Shown: positions 36,036 to 50,083 of the stretch, one piece after another | How the letters are laid out: each line of letters starts with the position of its first letter | How positions within the stretch are numbered: position 1 is the stretch's first letter | DNA from: an uncultured Sutterella sp. | GTDB taxonomy: Bacteria > Pseudomonadota > Gammaproteobacteria > Burkholderiales > Burkholderiaceae_F | Length of the DNA: 64,000 nucleotides | Direction: 5' to 3' | Assembly: GCA_905197905.1 (NCBI GenBank) | Contig: CAJKAP010000007.1 | Coordinates: 1-64,000, forward strand | Program-made: the position numbers and the translations under genes | The notes under the pieces: generated by a model | Seen by the model: the letters and a program-made list of their open reading frames with translations, nothing else | Database searches by the model: none | What the model was told of the DNA's origin: nothing

Positions 36036-37079
36036 TTAGTAGCGATCGAAGTACTTCTGGATTTCTTCCCAGTTGCTGGTCTTCGTGAGAGCCAACTGGA
36101 GGAGAACACGAGCCTTCTGCGGGTTCAAGTCACCAGAGGAAACCCACTGCTGAGCCTTGTCGTCCACTTCAGCGTCCTTGGTGGTAGCACCAGTCGGAAC
36201 GCGGGAAGAACGAACCACGACGACACCGTCCTTCGTAGCCTGTTCGAGCACCGGCCAGATGGACTTGTGGATGTTACCGTTACCCACACCAGCGCTCACG
36301 ATACCCTTGTAACCAGCCTTGAGGAGGGCTTCAGCCTGAACGCCTTCCACGCCAGCGTGGTTGTAAACGATACCAACCTTCGGGAGCTTATCCAACTTGG
36401 AGACGTCAAACGGCGTATCGGAGTAGTCGCGCAAGCCCTTGGATTCGTAGGTCACCTTGTTGTTGAAGATCGTACCAAGTTTGCCGAAGTTACCAGCCTG
36501 GAAGGTTTCCGGCTGAACGGTGTTGGTCTTGATCACGTCACGAGCGCCAATAACAACGTTGTCCATGGCAACGACGACACCGTGCTGAGCGGTTTCAGGA
36601 TTCGAGGCGGTCACAACAGCGTTAAAGAGGTTGCGCGGGCCGTCAGCACCCAAACCGGTGGAGGGGAGCATAGCGCCAACCAAAACGATCGGCTTCTTGC
36701 ACTTGCTGGTGAGCTGGAGGAAGTAAGCGGTTTCTTCCATCGTGTCGGTACCGTGAGTGATCACGAAACCGTCATACTTGCCGCAATCAGAGTTGATAGC
36801 CTTGGCAACCTTGAGCCAAACTTCGTCGCTCATGTCCTGGCTACCAATCTGGGCAACTTGCACAGGGGTAATGTTGGCGACCTTGGCGAGTTCCGGCACA
36901 GCGGCGACCAAGTGGTTAACACCCACTTTACCAGCGGAATAGGCAGAGCCCGTGGAGGACTGGCCAGCACCAGCGATCGTACCGCCCGTAGCGAACACAG
37001 CGATGTTCGGCAAGGCAGCAAGTGCGGAACCAGAAGCGATAACAAGGCCCAAAGCTAATACAGTCTTTTTCAACGACAT
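36036..37079 (-). CDS. ansB: Periplasmic type II L-asparaginase
   Basis: Secreted amidase that converts asparagine to aspartate and ammonia, often used by anaerobes to feed fumarate respiration. From the ATG at 37079 (GGAG 7 nt upstream) it has 347 residues. A signal peptide ends near SALA-ALP (residues 19-24). The two catalytic threonines lie in FATGGTIAG near 28-36 and THGTDTMEET near 110-119, with the lysine region VLVGAMLPS near 182. The upstream 29 codons of open frame are not family-like. Aspartate could supply the secreted flavoprotein or argG pathways in this window. Confidence 0.94.
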   Translation of the reverse strand: MSLKKTVLALGLVIASGSALAALPNIAVFATGGTIAGAGQSSTGSAYSAGKVGVNHLVAAVPELAKVANITPVQVAQIGSQDMSDEVWLKVAKAINSDCGKYDGFVITHGTDTMEETAYFLQLTSKCKKPIVLVGAMLPSTGLGADGPRNLFNAVVTASNPETAQHGVVVAMDNVVIGARDVIKTNTVQPETFQAGNFGKLGTIFNNKVTYESKGLRDYSDTPFDVSKLDKLPKVGIVYNHAGVEGVQAEALLKAGYKGIVSAGVGNGNIHKSIWPVLEQATKDGVVVVRSSRVPTGATTKDAEVDDKAQQWVSSGDLNPQKARVLLQLALTKTSNWEEIQKYFDRY

Positions 37080-38892
<1,813 letters not shown>

Positions 38893-38921
38893 TCCGCTCT
38901 CGCACTAGAGAAAATACTTTC

Positions 38922-38967
38922 AAGAGCCTGTACTTCCTTTGAACGGGAGGCGCAGGCTCTTTCCTTT
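38922..38967 (+). terminator. argG terminator
   Basis: Arms aagagcctg (38922-38930) and caggctctt (38953-38961), with further inner pairing, followed by TCCTTTTTG. Confidence 0.82.
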
Positions 38968-39103
38968 TTGAGAATCACACTCACTTGCAATAACTAGAAT
39001 AGGGGATTGGTTAACCCCTATAAGAAGAGCGAATTTACAACATTTTACAGTCTCTGAAAATTCCCTCAAATCGCCTTATTTATGCACTATTTATGAATGG
39101 ACT

Positions 39104-39142
39104 GAGAGCCATTCTCAATGCCATTGCGAGAGAGTAATTCTC
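39104..39142. promoter_or_regulatory. Tandem operator GAGAGNNATTCTC x2
   Basis: Two near-identical 13-bp dyads, GAGAGccATTCTC (39104-39116) and GAGAGtaATTCTC (39130-39142), lie with starts 26 bp apart, both followed by A, upstream of the zinc exporter. This spacing puts them about two and a half helical turns apart. The half-site TGAGAAT also occurs upstream of the manganese exporter near 1430. A Fur/Zur-family protein is a candidate. Confidence 0.6.
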
Positions 39143-39264
39143 ATTTTTGTTGCCTCCTTGCATTTGTAACTTTTAATCCCTATGATGGGGTCAAGTTTAG
39201 AAGATGAATGACTATTTAGGGCTTTCACTAGTGGATGGAAAGCCAACAAGGAGCAAATAAGAAT

Positions 39265-40311
39265 ATGACTCAAGCTGTTATCTCTCAAGAGCAAAAAGTT
39301 CTTGAACCGAAATCGGAATTTTCTAGCCACGAACGTGGTGATAGTCGCTGGACTCACGCGGCAAGTAAAACGAAAACCTCGGCCTTAGGGCTCGCAGTCC
39401 TCTTGACCTTTACCTTCTCCGCCATTGAATTAATCGGTGGCTTGTGGGGCAACTCTCTTGCCCTAGTGGGGGACGCAGGTCACATGATCACCGACTCGGC
39501 GAGCTTACTCTTTGCGCTTGTCGCAAACCGTATCGCTCAAAAGGGCGTTGACAGTGTGCACACCTTTGGTCACGGGCGCGTTGAAGTGCTCGCAGGCTTT
39601 GTGAACGGCATCATTATGCTGGGCGTTGTGATCTGGATTTTCGTCGAAGCTATTAGCCGTATCTCGGAACCTGAACACGTCTCTGGTCTTTCGGTGATGT
39701 TGATTGCCTCGGTGGGCTTATTGATCAACATCTTGGTGGGACTTTCGCTCTCTCGCGACAAAAAGAACATGAACACGCGCGCCGCCTTCATCCATGTGAT
39801 GGGTGACTTGCTGGGTTCTGTCGCTGCGATCACCGCTGGTGCTGTGATTTACTTTGGTGGCCCGACGATCGTTGACCCGATCCTCTCGATGTTGGTAGGG
39901 GTGCTACTGCTTCATGCCACTTACGGCATCTTGCGTGATACGTCTCGCGTCCTGCTCGATGGGATTCCTGAAGATGTGAACTACTTCTCGGTGGGTCGTG
40001 AAATCGAAAAAATCCCTGGTGTGGAACACGTGCATGACTTACATGTCTGGACGATGAGCCCAGGGCATGGCGCTATCCAGTGCCATATCAAGATTGAAAG
40101 CTACGACTGCTGGCCCAAGATTTTGGATGCGATCCGTGTGGTGGTGCATGACAAATTCGGCATTGACCATGTCACGGTGCAGCCCGAATGGAAGTTTGAT
40201 GGGAATGTGGCTGAGTGCGAAGTTTGCCAAGAAGGTCTTTGCAAGACGGACTTCTCTAATGAACCAGAGGAGATCCTTTGTACGACTGAGCTTGACAAGT
40301 CTAAGCTCTAA
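39265..40311 (+). CDS. CDF family zinc exporter (CzcD/ZitB type)
   Basis: Proton-coupled cation diffusion facilitator, 348 residues, six helices. The HxxxD pairs HMITD (near 73) and HVMGD (near 173) are the zinc/cobalt type rather than the DxxxD manganese type. The cytoplasmic domain carries LHVWTMSPGHGAIQCHI. An unusual C-terminal tail after residue 310 holds CEVCQEGLC and one more Cys, perhaps an extra metal site. AAGGAG lies 11 nt before the ATG at 39265. Two tandem palindromes upstream suggest metal control. Confidence 0.9.
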   Translation: MTQAVISQEQKVLEPKSEFSSHERGDSRWTHAASKTKTSALGLAVLLTFTFSAIELIGGLWGNSLALVGDAGHMITDSASLLFALVANRIAQKGVDSVHTFGHGRVEVLAGFVNGIIMLGVVIWIFVEAISRISEPEHVSGLSVMLIASVGLLINILVGLSLSRDKKNMNTRAAFIHVMGDLLGSVAAITAGAVIYFGGPTIVDPILSMLVGVLLLHATYGILRDTSRVLLDGIPEDVNYFSVGREIEKIPGVEHVHDLHVWTMSPGHGAIQCHIKIESYDCWPKILDAIRVVVHDKFGIDHVTVQPEWKFDGNVAECEVCQEGLCKTDFSNEPEEILCTTELDKSKL

Positions 40312-40406
40312 ACTACGTCCTCAGTTCTAGATCGAACTCAGTGACAAGTGAGACCGTTTTCCCTTAGAATAAAGAGATATTCGATCTGCCAGAAAAAAGA
40401 AGAAGA

Positions 40407-40440
40407 AAGAGAGGCGAAGCGTGCCTCTCTTTCTCTTTTT
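40407..40440 (+). terminator. Terminator after CDF exporter
   Basis: Perfect 10-bp stem aaagagaggc / gcctctcttt with loop gaagcgt, followed by CTCTTTTT. Confidence 0.88.
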
Positions 40441-40480
40441 AAAGGTGTCAAAACCGATGGCAGAAGGGCGAGCTTTTGGC

Positions 40481-40486
40481 TATAAT
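40481..40486 (+). promoter_or_regulatory. pyrG -10 box
   Basis: A consensus TATAAT 47 nt before the pyrG ATG, downstream of the previous terminator. The -35 is not clear. Confidence 0.55.
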
Positions 40487-40512
40487 CACGCCTTTATTTT
40501 TAAACTTCTTGA

Positions 40513-42186
<1,674 letters not shown>

Positions 42187-42201
42187 TTAACGGGCTAAGA
42201 G

Positions 42202-42247
42202 AAAGGCAGTTATCGACCATGAAACGGTTTGATCACTGCCTTTTTTC
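42202..42247 (+). terminator. pyrG terminator
   Basis: Arms aaaggcagt (42202-42210) and actgccttt (42235-42243), followed by TTTCACG. Confidence 0.85.
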
Positions 42248-42466
42248 ACGTGCAGGAAGCGACTAAACACGTTTTGCTTCAAGAAAAAACACTAGATGGC
42301 TCGTGAGTCGGCTAAACTTAGCGTGCTATATTGCGCACTGTAAATGGATTCCAGTTTTGCGCAACCTTTTATTTGACCAGTTTTTTCTCTGCTCTGACGA
42401 GACCTTCTTTTCCCTTAGTGGAAAGATGAGAGCCCGAGAGAAAGCACACAGAAGAAACAGAACATT

Positions 42467-43327
42467 ATGAAACTTTGTGGTTTTGATATTGGCTTAGATA
42501 AGCCTATTTTCCTCATGGCAGGCCCCTGCGTGCTTGAGGGCGAACAGATGGCCCTTGACATTGCACACACCATGAAGGAAATCACCTCCAAGCTTGGTAT
42601 TCACTATATCTTTAAGGCAAGCTACGACAAGGCTAACCGTACGAGCGAAACGGCATTTCGCGGGTTAGGCATGGAAGAAGGCTTGCGTATTCTCGCTCGC
42701 GTGCGTGACGAAGTGGGTGTGCCGGTGGTGACCGATGTGCACACCACGGAAGAAGTGCCCCTTGTCGCTAGCGTCGTTGACGTCTTGCAGACGCCTGCTT
42801 TCCTTTGCCGTCAGACGGACTTTATTCACGCCTGCGCACGCTCTGGGAAGCCCGTGAACATCAAAAAAGGCCAGTTCTTAGCTCCTGGCGACATGAAAAA
42901 CGTCATCGCTAAGGCGCGTGCCGCTGCTGCGGAAGCGGGACTTGAAACCGATAACTTTATGGTTTGCGAGCGCGGTGCCTCTTTTGGTTACGGCAATCTC
43001 GTCTCCGACATGCGTGGTCTCGCGATTATGCGTGAAACCGATGCGCCAATCGTCTTTGATGCGACGCACTCCGTGCAGTTGCCGGGTGGCAACGGTGGCT
43101 CCTCTGGCGGTCAGCGTCAGTTCGTGCCAGTGCTCGCTCGCGCCGCTGTCGCCGCTGGCGTCTCTGGTCTCTTTATGGAAACGCATCCGAATCCGCCTTG
43201 CGCCAAGAGTGACGGTCCTAATGCCGTTCCGCTCAGCAAGATGCCCGAGTTGCTCGAAAGCCTGGTCGAAATCGATCGCATCGTGAAGGCTCGCCCCTTC
43301 TTGGAAGATACCATTAACGATTTTTAA
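42467..43327 (+). CDS. kdsA: KDO-8-phosphate synthase
   Basis: Condenses arabinose 5-phosphate and phosphoenolpyruvate to KDO-8-phosphate for lipopolysaccharide. 286 residues. [17 protein letters not shown] near 13-29, [12 protein letters not shown] near 45-56, [13 protein letters not shown] near 127-139 and [15 protein letters not shown] near 240-254 are diagnostic. A possible -10 (TATATT near 42327) leaves a leader of about 130 nt. eno follows after a hairpin. Confidence 0.97.
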   Translation: MKLCGFDIGLDKPIFLMAGPCVLEGEQMALDIAHTMKEITSKLGIHYIFKASYDKANRTSETAFRGLGMEEGLRILARVRDEVGVPVVTDVHTTEEVPLVASVVDVLQTPAFLCRQTDFIHACARSGKPVNIKKGQFLAPGDMKNVIAKARAAAAEAGLETDNFMVCERGASFGYGNLVSDMRGLAIMRETDAPIVFDATHSVQLPGGNGGSSGGQRQFVPVLARAAVAAGVSGLFMETHPNPPCAKSDGPNAVPLSKMPELLESLVEIDRIVKARPFLEDTINDF

Positions 43328-44680
<1,353 letters not shown>

Positions 44681-44704
44681 GACTAGTGGGAGTCTGGAGA
44701 GGCC

Positions 44705-45121
44705 ATGCGTCTTTACTTACCAATCTTTATCGTAGGGGCTTGCACAGTGGTGCTGGCTTATCAGCTCTTGGGACCCGAAGGGGCATACTTCCATGTGGAA
44801 GATTTGCGCCAGTCTCTGGCTGAGCAGCAGCGTCAGAATGAACAGCAACGCCTCAAAAATGAAGAGTTGCGTGCAGAGTTGGCCTCTCTAGAAAATGGGA
44901 CGGAAGCGATTGAAGAGCGTGCCCGTCGTGATCTTTATATGGTCAAAGCTGGCGAAGTGCTTTTCCGCTTAGAAACGCCCGACGACTACGAAAAGCGTAT
45001 GACCGAGAGTTCGACCATGCCAGACTATCGCAATCCAGATGCGAAATCTGGGTCTCGTGCAACGTTCTCCGCTAAGCGAGGCGACCTCTACCATTCGCCT
45101 CGTGCTCGCTCATCTCAGTAG
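44705..45121 (+). CDS. ftsB: Cell division protein FtsB
   Basis: Single-pass bitopic divisome protein that forms FtsQLB. The order is a short cytoplasmic start, a transmembrane helix near residues 5-20, a coiled coil near 30-68 rich in Q/E/R/L, then the conserved EERARRDLYMVKAGEVLFRL near 71-90. It is 138 residues, about 35-40 longer than E. coli FtsB, because of a polar tail rich in R, S and D. Position after eno is conserved. A shared terminator with hslO follows. Confidence 0.9.
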   Translation: MRLYLPIFIVGACTVVLAYQLLGPEGAYFHVEDLRQSLAEQQRQNEQQRLKNEELRAELASLENGTEAIEERARRDLYMVKAGEVLFRLETPDDYEKRMTESSTMPDYRNPDAKSGSRATFSAKRGDLYHSPRARSSQ

Positions 45122-45136
45122 TTTTCTTGAGCTAAG

Positions 45137-45174
45137 AAAAAAGCCATCTGTCTCACAAAACAGATGGCTTTTTT
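45137..45174. terminator. Bidirectional terminator ftsB / hslO
   Basis: Perfect 14-bp stem (aaaaaagccatctg / cagatggctttttt) with a 10-nt loop between the convergent genes. Confidence 0.93.
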
Positions 45175-45193
45175 CGTTAAAGCGCTTCGAAAA

Positions 45194-46117
45194 TTATTTA
45201 TTTTCGGGCTTATCTTCGCACACAGGTTGCACCGGTGCGTCAGAGAACATAGCTTCCACGTCGATCGAATCAAACGTGCGTACCTGACCGCAGAAGTGGC
45301 AGGTGACTTCAATCTTGCCGTGCTCTTTGATGATGTCGCGCGCTTCTTCTTCGCCCAAAGATTGAATCATTTGGCGCACGCCTTCATCGCTACAACGGCA
45401 ACGGAAGACTGGGGTGCCTTCGTAGGTGACGCGAGGGGACTCTTCCCAGAAGAGACGACGATTGATTTCTTCTGGCGTCAAAGTTAAGAGTTCTTCGCTC
45501 TTCACCGTCCCCACAAACATCTTCAAGCGGTCCCACGCTTCTTCATCGTAGTCTTCAGGCAACTTCTTCCCGCCCATGATTGGCATCTTCTGGAGCATGA
45601 TGCCGCCCACGCGGTGCTCGTCGCTTGCCAAGGCAATCAACGTTTCCACCTGTTCACTATGAATGAAGTAGTTGGTCATGATCTGGGCAAAACTGTCGCC
45701 ATCAAGCGCCACAATCCCCTGATAGGGTTGCACGCCTTCTGCGCGATTTGTAGGATCCAAAATCAAGGCGCACTGACCGCGACCGTTGGCGTTAACCAAG
45801 GACTGCAGCGTGGCATTTTCGTCCAACTTTGCTTCTGGGTCACGCAACGTCACAGAGACGCGATAGGTGAGCTCAGGGCGCACTTCTACGACGAGAAGTT
45901 TCACAGGACCGTCGCCTGCCACTTGCACCATCACGGTGCCATCAAACTGAAGCGCTGCGGCAGCAAGAAGCGCTGAGGCGGTCACTTCGCCCGCAAGGCG
46001 ACGCACCGCGATAGGCAAATGCTGATGCGCAACAGCGTCGTTAAAAGAGTCATCAAGCGTGACGGTTTCCGCACGAGCGGCGGCATGAGTAAATAAAAGT
46101 TTTTGTAAGGTATCCAT
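45194..46117 (-). CDS. hslO: Redox-regulated chaperone Hsp33
   Basis: Holdase chaperone that is switched on by oxidation. 307 residues. The N-terminal HslO domain holds GEVTASALLAAAALQFDGTVMVQVAG near 43-68 in order, and the C-terminal redox switch has CRC near 236-238 and CHFC near 269-272, the four zinc cysteines. I start at the ATG at 46117 with AGGAAAAAG before it; the open frame extends 12 codons further. Confidence 0.93.
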   Translation of the reverse strand: MDTLQKLLFTHAAARAETVTLDDSFNDAVAHQHLPIAVRRLAGEVTASALLAAAALQFDGTVMVQVAGDGPVKLLVVEVRPELTYRVSVTLRDPEAKLDENATLQSLVNANGRGQCALILDPTNRAEGVQPYQGIVALDGDSFAQIMTNYFIHSEQVETLIALASDEHRVGGIMLQKMPIMGGKKLPEDYDEEAWDRLKMFVGTVKSEELLTLTPEEINRRLFWEESPRVTYEGTPVFRCRCSDEGVRQMIQSLGEEEARDIIKEHGKIEVTCHFCGQVRTFDSIDVEAMFSDAPVQPVCEDKPENK

Positions 46118-46483
46118 CTTTTTCCTGCCTCTCTTTAGTGAGCGAGAGACCATACTCGATCAAAAAACGCCTTCCGTGGACTGAGACCTATCAGAAAGCG
46201 CACAACAAACACGTTAACGATGTTTCTTCAGAAAAGCACACCATAGAATCGTTTGCTTTTTTGAAGAGATAGTATTTTAACTAATCCGACTGAAACAGTT
46301 CGGTATTTTTTGTCTCCAAAAGCATACGGCTTTCCGTTTCTTAAGGTTTTTGAGGCACTATGCAAAAAAGAGGCACAAAGAAGTGCCAATCCGCGTGAGA
46401 ATGAAAGGCATTAACCGCCTATAATTTTAAAATTCACCTTGTGAACATTCATGAAAAAATCCTGACTTGGAGAGGATAAGGTA
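46118..46483. other. Intergenic region hslO/rnm
   Basis: No protein gene is visible. It holds an orphan plus-strand terminator-like hairpin (46286-46312: ccgactg / cagt-tcgg then TATTTTTTG), a small stem ggcac / gtgcc (46372-46387), and a consensus -10 TATAAT (46420-46425) for the PHP gene. Confidence 0.55.
46420..46425 (+). promoter_or_regulatory. rnm -10 box
   Basis: Consensus TATAAT 58 nt before the ATG of the PHP gene. The -35 region is weak (TGAGAA near 46396). Confidence 0.55.
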
Positions 46484-47323
46484 ATGATTGTCGACTTACA
46501 TATGCATTCAACGATTTCAGACGGGCGTTTAACCCCGACTGAAGTGATGACGCTCGCGCACAAAAATGGCGTCGAGATGCTCTCTTTAACCGACCACGAC
46601 ACGATGGAAGGGGCTGCTGAAGCGAGAGCCGCTGCAGAAAGCTTAGGAATGCTGTTTGTCCCGGGCGTGGAAGTTTCGACGCGTTGGGCCGATAAGGTGA
46701 TTCATATTGTGGGTCTGGGGCTTGATGCGAAAAACACTCGCGCGGCGGATTATTTCCGCGATGCTTGTGGAAAGCGCGATCGCCGGGCTCGTGAAATTAG
46801 TGACCGACTCCGTGAAGTCGCGGGGATTGAAGGCGCTTATGAAGGTGCGCTTTCCTTTGCGATGAATAAATACAATATCTCTCGCACCCACTTTGCGCGC
46901 TGGCTCTGCCAAGAGGGCTATGTCGACACTTATCAGGGGGCGTTTGATAAATATTTAGCCACTACGTGCTTGGTGCCCGTGGATTGGCCAAAGCTTGACG
47001 AGACGGTCGAACTTATTCATAGTGCGGGCGGCCTTGCCGTCATTGCGCATCCAGGGCGCTATCACTTCAAGGAACTCTGGATGTCAGACGCACTGATGCA
47101 GGACTTTAAGAAGTACGGGGGCGATGCGATTGAAGTTGTCTCTGGCTCTCAGTCCCAGCAATCTAACGAGTACTACAGCGATGTATGCCGTCAGATGGGC
47201 TTTTTAGCGAGTTGCGGCTCGGACTTCCACAGCTTTGATGGAGACCGCCCACAACCCGGTCAGCAGGGACCAATTCCTGCGGATCTCTCGCCCATTTGGG
47301 AAGTCCTGAAGCGTCAGGCGTAA
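46484..47323 (+). CDS. rnm: PHP-domain exonuclease (RNase AM / TrpH type)
   Basis: Metal-dependent 5'-3' exonuclease or phosphatase of the YciV/TrpH family; the E. coli member trims 5' ends of rRNA. 279 residues. PHP motifs: DLHMHSTISDG near 4-14, LTDHDTMEGA near 36-45, PGVEVS near 60-65, VIAHPGRY near 181-188 and SCGSDFHSFDGD near 245-256. It is followed within 33 bp by a site-2 protease gene and then a methyltransferase gene, a likely three-gene transcript. Confidence 0.88.
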   Translation: MIVDLHMHSTISDGRLTPTEVMTLAHKNGVEMLSLTDHDTMEGAAEARAAAESLGMLFVPGVEVSTRWADKVIHIVGLGLDAKNTRAADYFRDACGKRDRRAREISDRLREVAGIEGAYEGALSFAMNKYNISRTHFARWLCQEGYVDTYQGAFDKYLATTCLVPVDWPKLDETVELIHSAGGLAVIAHPGRYHFKELWMSDALMQDFKKYGGDAIEVVSGSQSQQSNEYYSDVCRQMGFLASCGSDFHSFDGDRPQPGQQGPIPADLSPIWEVLKRQA

Positions 47324-47356
47324 AGAAGAAAAAGAATTTTTGTTGGAGCTTAATTG

Positions 47357-48013
47357 ATGATTGATCAATTGATTCAGACCATCTGCAGTAGCGCGATCCC
47401 GATGATTTTGGCGATCACGTTGCATGAAGTCGCCCACGGATACGCGGCGTATCGCTTTGGCGACAAGACGGCCTACTATTTGGGACGCTTGACGATTAAT
47501 CCCATTCCGCACATTGACCCGGTGGGTACGATTGCTGTACCGGGTGCGCTTTTTGCGCTCTCTGCTTTAACGGGGAGCGCCGTGCCAATTTTCGGTTGGG
47601 CCAAGCCCGTGCCAGTCAATCCGATGAATTTCCGCGACAACTGGCGCAATAAGATGGCAGCTGTCTCGATTGCGGGTCCGCTCTCTAACCTCTTGCAGGC
47701 GATTTTCTGGGCACTCTTCTTAAAGGTCTTGCTCTTTGTGGGCATTCACGAGCCGTTCTTCTTTGAAATGGTCAAAGCCGGTATCGTCATTAACTTGATG
47801 TTGATGGCCTTTAATTTGATTCCTCTGCCGCCCTTAGATGGTGGGATGTTGGTTTTGAATATCCTTCCCCCGTCGCTCGCGAAAGAATACGGGCGTCTAC
47901 TTCCCTATGGGCAGTGGATTTTGCTCATTTTGATTTTCACAGGGCTCTTTAAGTACTTGGTCTACCCGCTCTTCTCCTTTGGTCAGTGGGTGATCACGAC
48001 ACTGGTGCTCTAA
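47357..48013 (+). CDS. Site-2 protease family membrane protein (M50)
   Basis: Small intramembrane metalloprotease of 218 residues. The zinc motif HEVAHG lies near 23-28 in the first helix, and NLIPLPPLDGG near 154-164 supplies the third ligand (D in LDGG). It lacks PDZ domains, unlike RseP. Five to six helices. I use the ATG at 47357 (GGAG 9 nt upstream) over an adjacent TTG. Its substrate is unknown; in many Burkholderiales it lies near the PHP gene and trpS. Confidence 0.86.
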   Translation: MIDQLIQTICSSAIPMILAITLHEVAHGYAAYRFGDKTAYYLGRLTINPIPHIDPVGTIAVPGALFALSALTGSAVPIFGWAKPVPVNPMNFRDNWRNKMAAVSIAGPLSNLLQAIFWALFLKVLLFVGIHEPFFFEMVKAGIVINLMLMAFNLIPLPPLDGGMLVLNILPPSLAKEYGRLLPYGQWILLILIFTGLFKYLVYPLFSFGQWVITTLVL

Positions 48014-48049
48014 CAGGAAAAACAACTTCTTCAATTAATAGGTGTAACG

Positions 48050-48616
48050 ATGGCTATTCCTCGTTGTCCAACGATGTTGCGTCCTTCCGCTTGGGTGACG
48101 CGTTTTGCACCCCTTATCCGCCAAGGCGGAGAGGTGCTTGATTTAGCTTGTGGTGGCGGTCGCCACACGGCTTGGCTTCTTTTAAACGGTTGGTCGGTGA
48201 CGGCAGTGGACGAAGACGTGAGCGCCGTGGAACCCTTAGTCGGAATGCCAAGACTCACGGTTGAAGCGCGCGACCTCGAAGGCGAAGAGTGGCCTTGGGG
48301 CGAAGCGGTCTTTGATGGGATTGTGGTGACGAACTATCTCTATCGTCCACATTTCGAGCACTACTGGGCTTCGCTTAAAGAGGGCGGCATCTTTATTTCG
48401 GAAACCTTCTTGCGCGCTAATCGTGACATTTGGGGGCGTCCCGCTCGCGATGAACACTCTTGGGTGGAAGGAGAAATTCTCTCTTACATTCCCAAGGGCG
48501 CTCGCATTATCGCTCTGGAGCAGGGGTTAACGAAGCGTGAACTCGCCTATGCGCGTGTGGTTTTCGCAAAGCCTTCTTCCGTTGAGCCGCTCGTTTACGA
48601 TCTCAATGCTGAGTAA
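48050..48616 (+). CDS. Class I SAM-dependent methyltransferase
   Basis: 188-residue methyltransferase. Motif I EVLDLACGGGRHTAWLL near 25-41, motif II VTAVDEDV near 46-53, and FDGIVVTNYLYRP near 85-97. It resembles the short TehB-like group whose substrates are mostly unknown. It follows the protease gene by 36 bp and precedes bamC, a position held by dapA in many relatives. Confidence 0.78.
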   Translation: MAIPRCPTMLRPSAWVTRFAPLIRQGGEVLDLACGGGRHTAWLLLNGWSVTAVDEDVSAVEPLVGMPRLTVEARDLEGEEWPWGEAVFDGIVVTNYLYRPHFEHYWASLKEGGIFISETFLRANRDIWGRPARDEHSWVEGEILSYIPKGARIIALEQGLTKRELAYARVVFAKPSSVEPLVYDLNAE

Positions 48617-48819
48617 TTTCCCGAAGGAAACAGCTCGTTAAACGTTTTTCTAATTTTCGCTTCCACGCGAGAGTAGCGATTTTTGCTAAAATCTGACAAT
48701 TATCGCTGTGCCGTGTGCAAAGCGTAGACGCTTATAGCCCGTGCTCTTAAAGTTTTGCTTGGGCACTGGGAGGAAAGGTCAAAACGACTTTCCCAAGATT
48801 TCATTACAAAGGATGTTTC

Positions 48820-49971
48820 ATGAAAAAACGATTCTTGTGCGTGGCTCTTGCCCCCGCTCTTGTAGCTCTGGGTGGTTGTTCTGCTTTGGGCATCAATTTC
48901 TCCGATGACAAGGTTCAGTACAATGCCGCACAGTCTCGAACCAATTTGGAAGTTCCGCCAGATTTGGCACCGATTCCTCAGAATGATCGCTTTGACATTC
49001 CGGCTCGTCGTGGTGCAGTGAGCGCTAACGATGAAGCTATGCGTGCGCAGGCTCAGGCTAAGCCCGAAGTGCGTGCCGACAACATCGTGCAGAAGACCAC
49101 CGTTGCCAAGATGATGAAAGACGGCAATACGCGTTGGTTGCACGTGAATGTGGATGCTCAGCACCTCTGGCCGATCGTTCAGGACTTCTGGGGCTCCGTT
49201 GGTTTGAACGTGGCTAGCCAAGATGCCAAGACCGGTTACATGGAAACGGGTTGGGCTGAAAACAAGGCTAAGTTGCCGCAGGATATTATCCGCGCCACCT
49301 TGGGTAAAGTGATCGACTTCGCTTACTCCACCGGTGAACGTGACCAGTATCGCGCTCGCTTGGAACGTAACGACGATGGCACGACGGATGTGTTCTTGAC
49401 GCACCGCTCGATGGTGGAAGTCATGACCGGTCACGACAAGGAATCCTCCCGCTGGCAGCCTGGTCCTTCGGATCCTTTGATGGAAGCCGAAATGCTCCAA
49501 CGCTTGGCAGTGCACATCGAAAACGAATTCAATCCTCAGAAGAAAGCTGCTGAAAAGGCTGAAGTCCCAGTTCAGGACGTGACGCCGCAGCAGGCGCTCT
49601 CTACGCCAGTGAAGGACGCTGTCGGTAAGTTGGTCGCTGTGGACATCAACGAACCGTTTGACCGCGCTTGGCGTACCTTGGGTCTTGTTGTCGACCGTAT
49701 GGGCTTTGAAGTGATCGACCGCGATCGTTCTTCTGGCTACTACTTGGTCCGCTATCTCGATCCGAAGTACGAACAGCAGAAGAAGTCTGAACGTGGCTTC
49801 TTCTCGAAGGTCTTTAACTCTGACGCCGCCGTGGAAGCCCCGCAGTATCGTCTCCACTTGGATGACAACACCGCGACGAGCCGCTTGACGGTTCAGGGTC
49901 CGGATGGTGGTGCCGATCCGACGGGTGTCTCTTCCAACATCTTGACGTTGTTGGCTGAACAGCTCCGCTAA
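48820..49971 (+). CDS. bamC: Outer membrane assembly lipoprotein BamC
   Basis: Accessory lipoprotein of the BAM complex. 383 residues with a lipobox LGGC (acylated Cys near 20). An unstructured N-terminal stretch follows, with the family motif LEVPPDLAP near 44-52, then two helix-grip domains near 95-225 and 255-380. AAAGGA precedes the ATG. The leader from 48617 has a possible -10 (TAAAAT, 48687-48692). A terminator follows. Confidence 0.92.
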   Translation: MKKRFLCVALAPALVALGGCSALGINFSDDKVQYNAAQSRTNLEVPPDLAPIPQNDRFDIPARRGAVSANDEAMRAQAQAKPEVRADNIVQKTTVAKMMKDGNTRWLHVNVDAQHLWPIVQDFWGSVGLNVASQDAKTGYMETGWAENKAKLPQDIIRATLGKVIDFAYSTGERDQYRARLERNDDGTTDVFLTHRSMVEVMTGHDKESSRWQPGPSDPLMEAEMLQRLAVHIENEFNPQKKAAEKAEVPVQDVTPQQALSTPVKDAVGKLVAVDINEPFDRAWRTLGLVVDRMGFEVIDRDRSSGYYLVRYLDPKYEQQKKSERGFFSKVFNSDAAVEAPQYRLHLDDNTATSRLTVQGPDGGADPTGVSSNILTLLAEQLR

Positions 49972-49995
49972 TTCGGTTTAAGAAATCGACATCGC

Positions 49996-50044
49996 AAAGC
50001 CCTGTCTCTCTATACTATCGGTATAGAAGTGGCGGGGCTTTCGT
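49996..50044 (+). terminator. bamC terminator
   Basis: Outer stem aaagccctgtc / ggcggggcttt (G-U pairs) stacked on an inner perfect stem tctatac / gtataga with loop tatcg, followed by TCGTT. Confidence 0.82.
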
Positions 50045-50083
50045 TACTTCACTCACGCTTGCTCTTTTTTCTGGTGAGTCACT

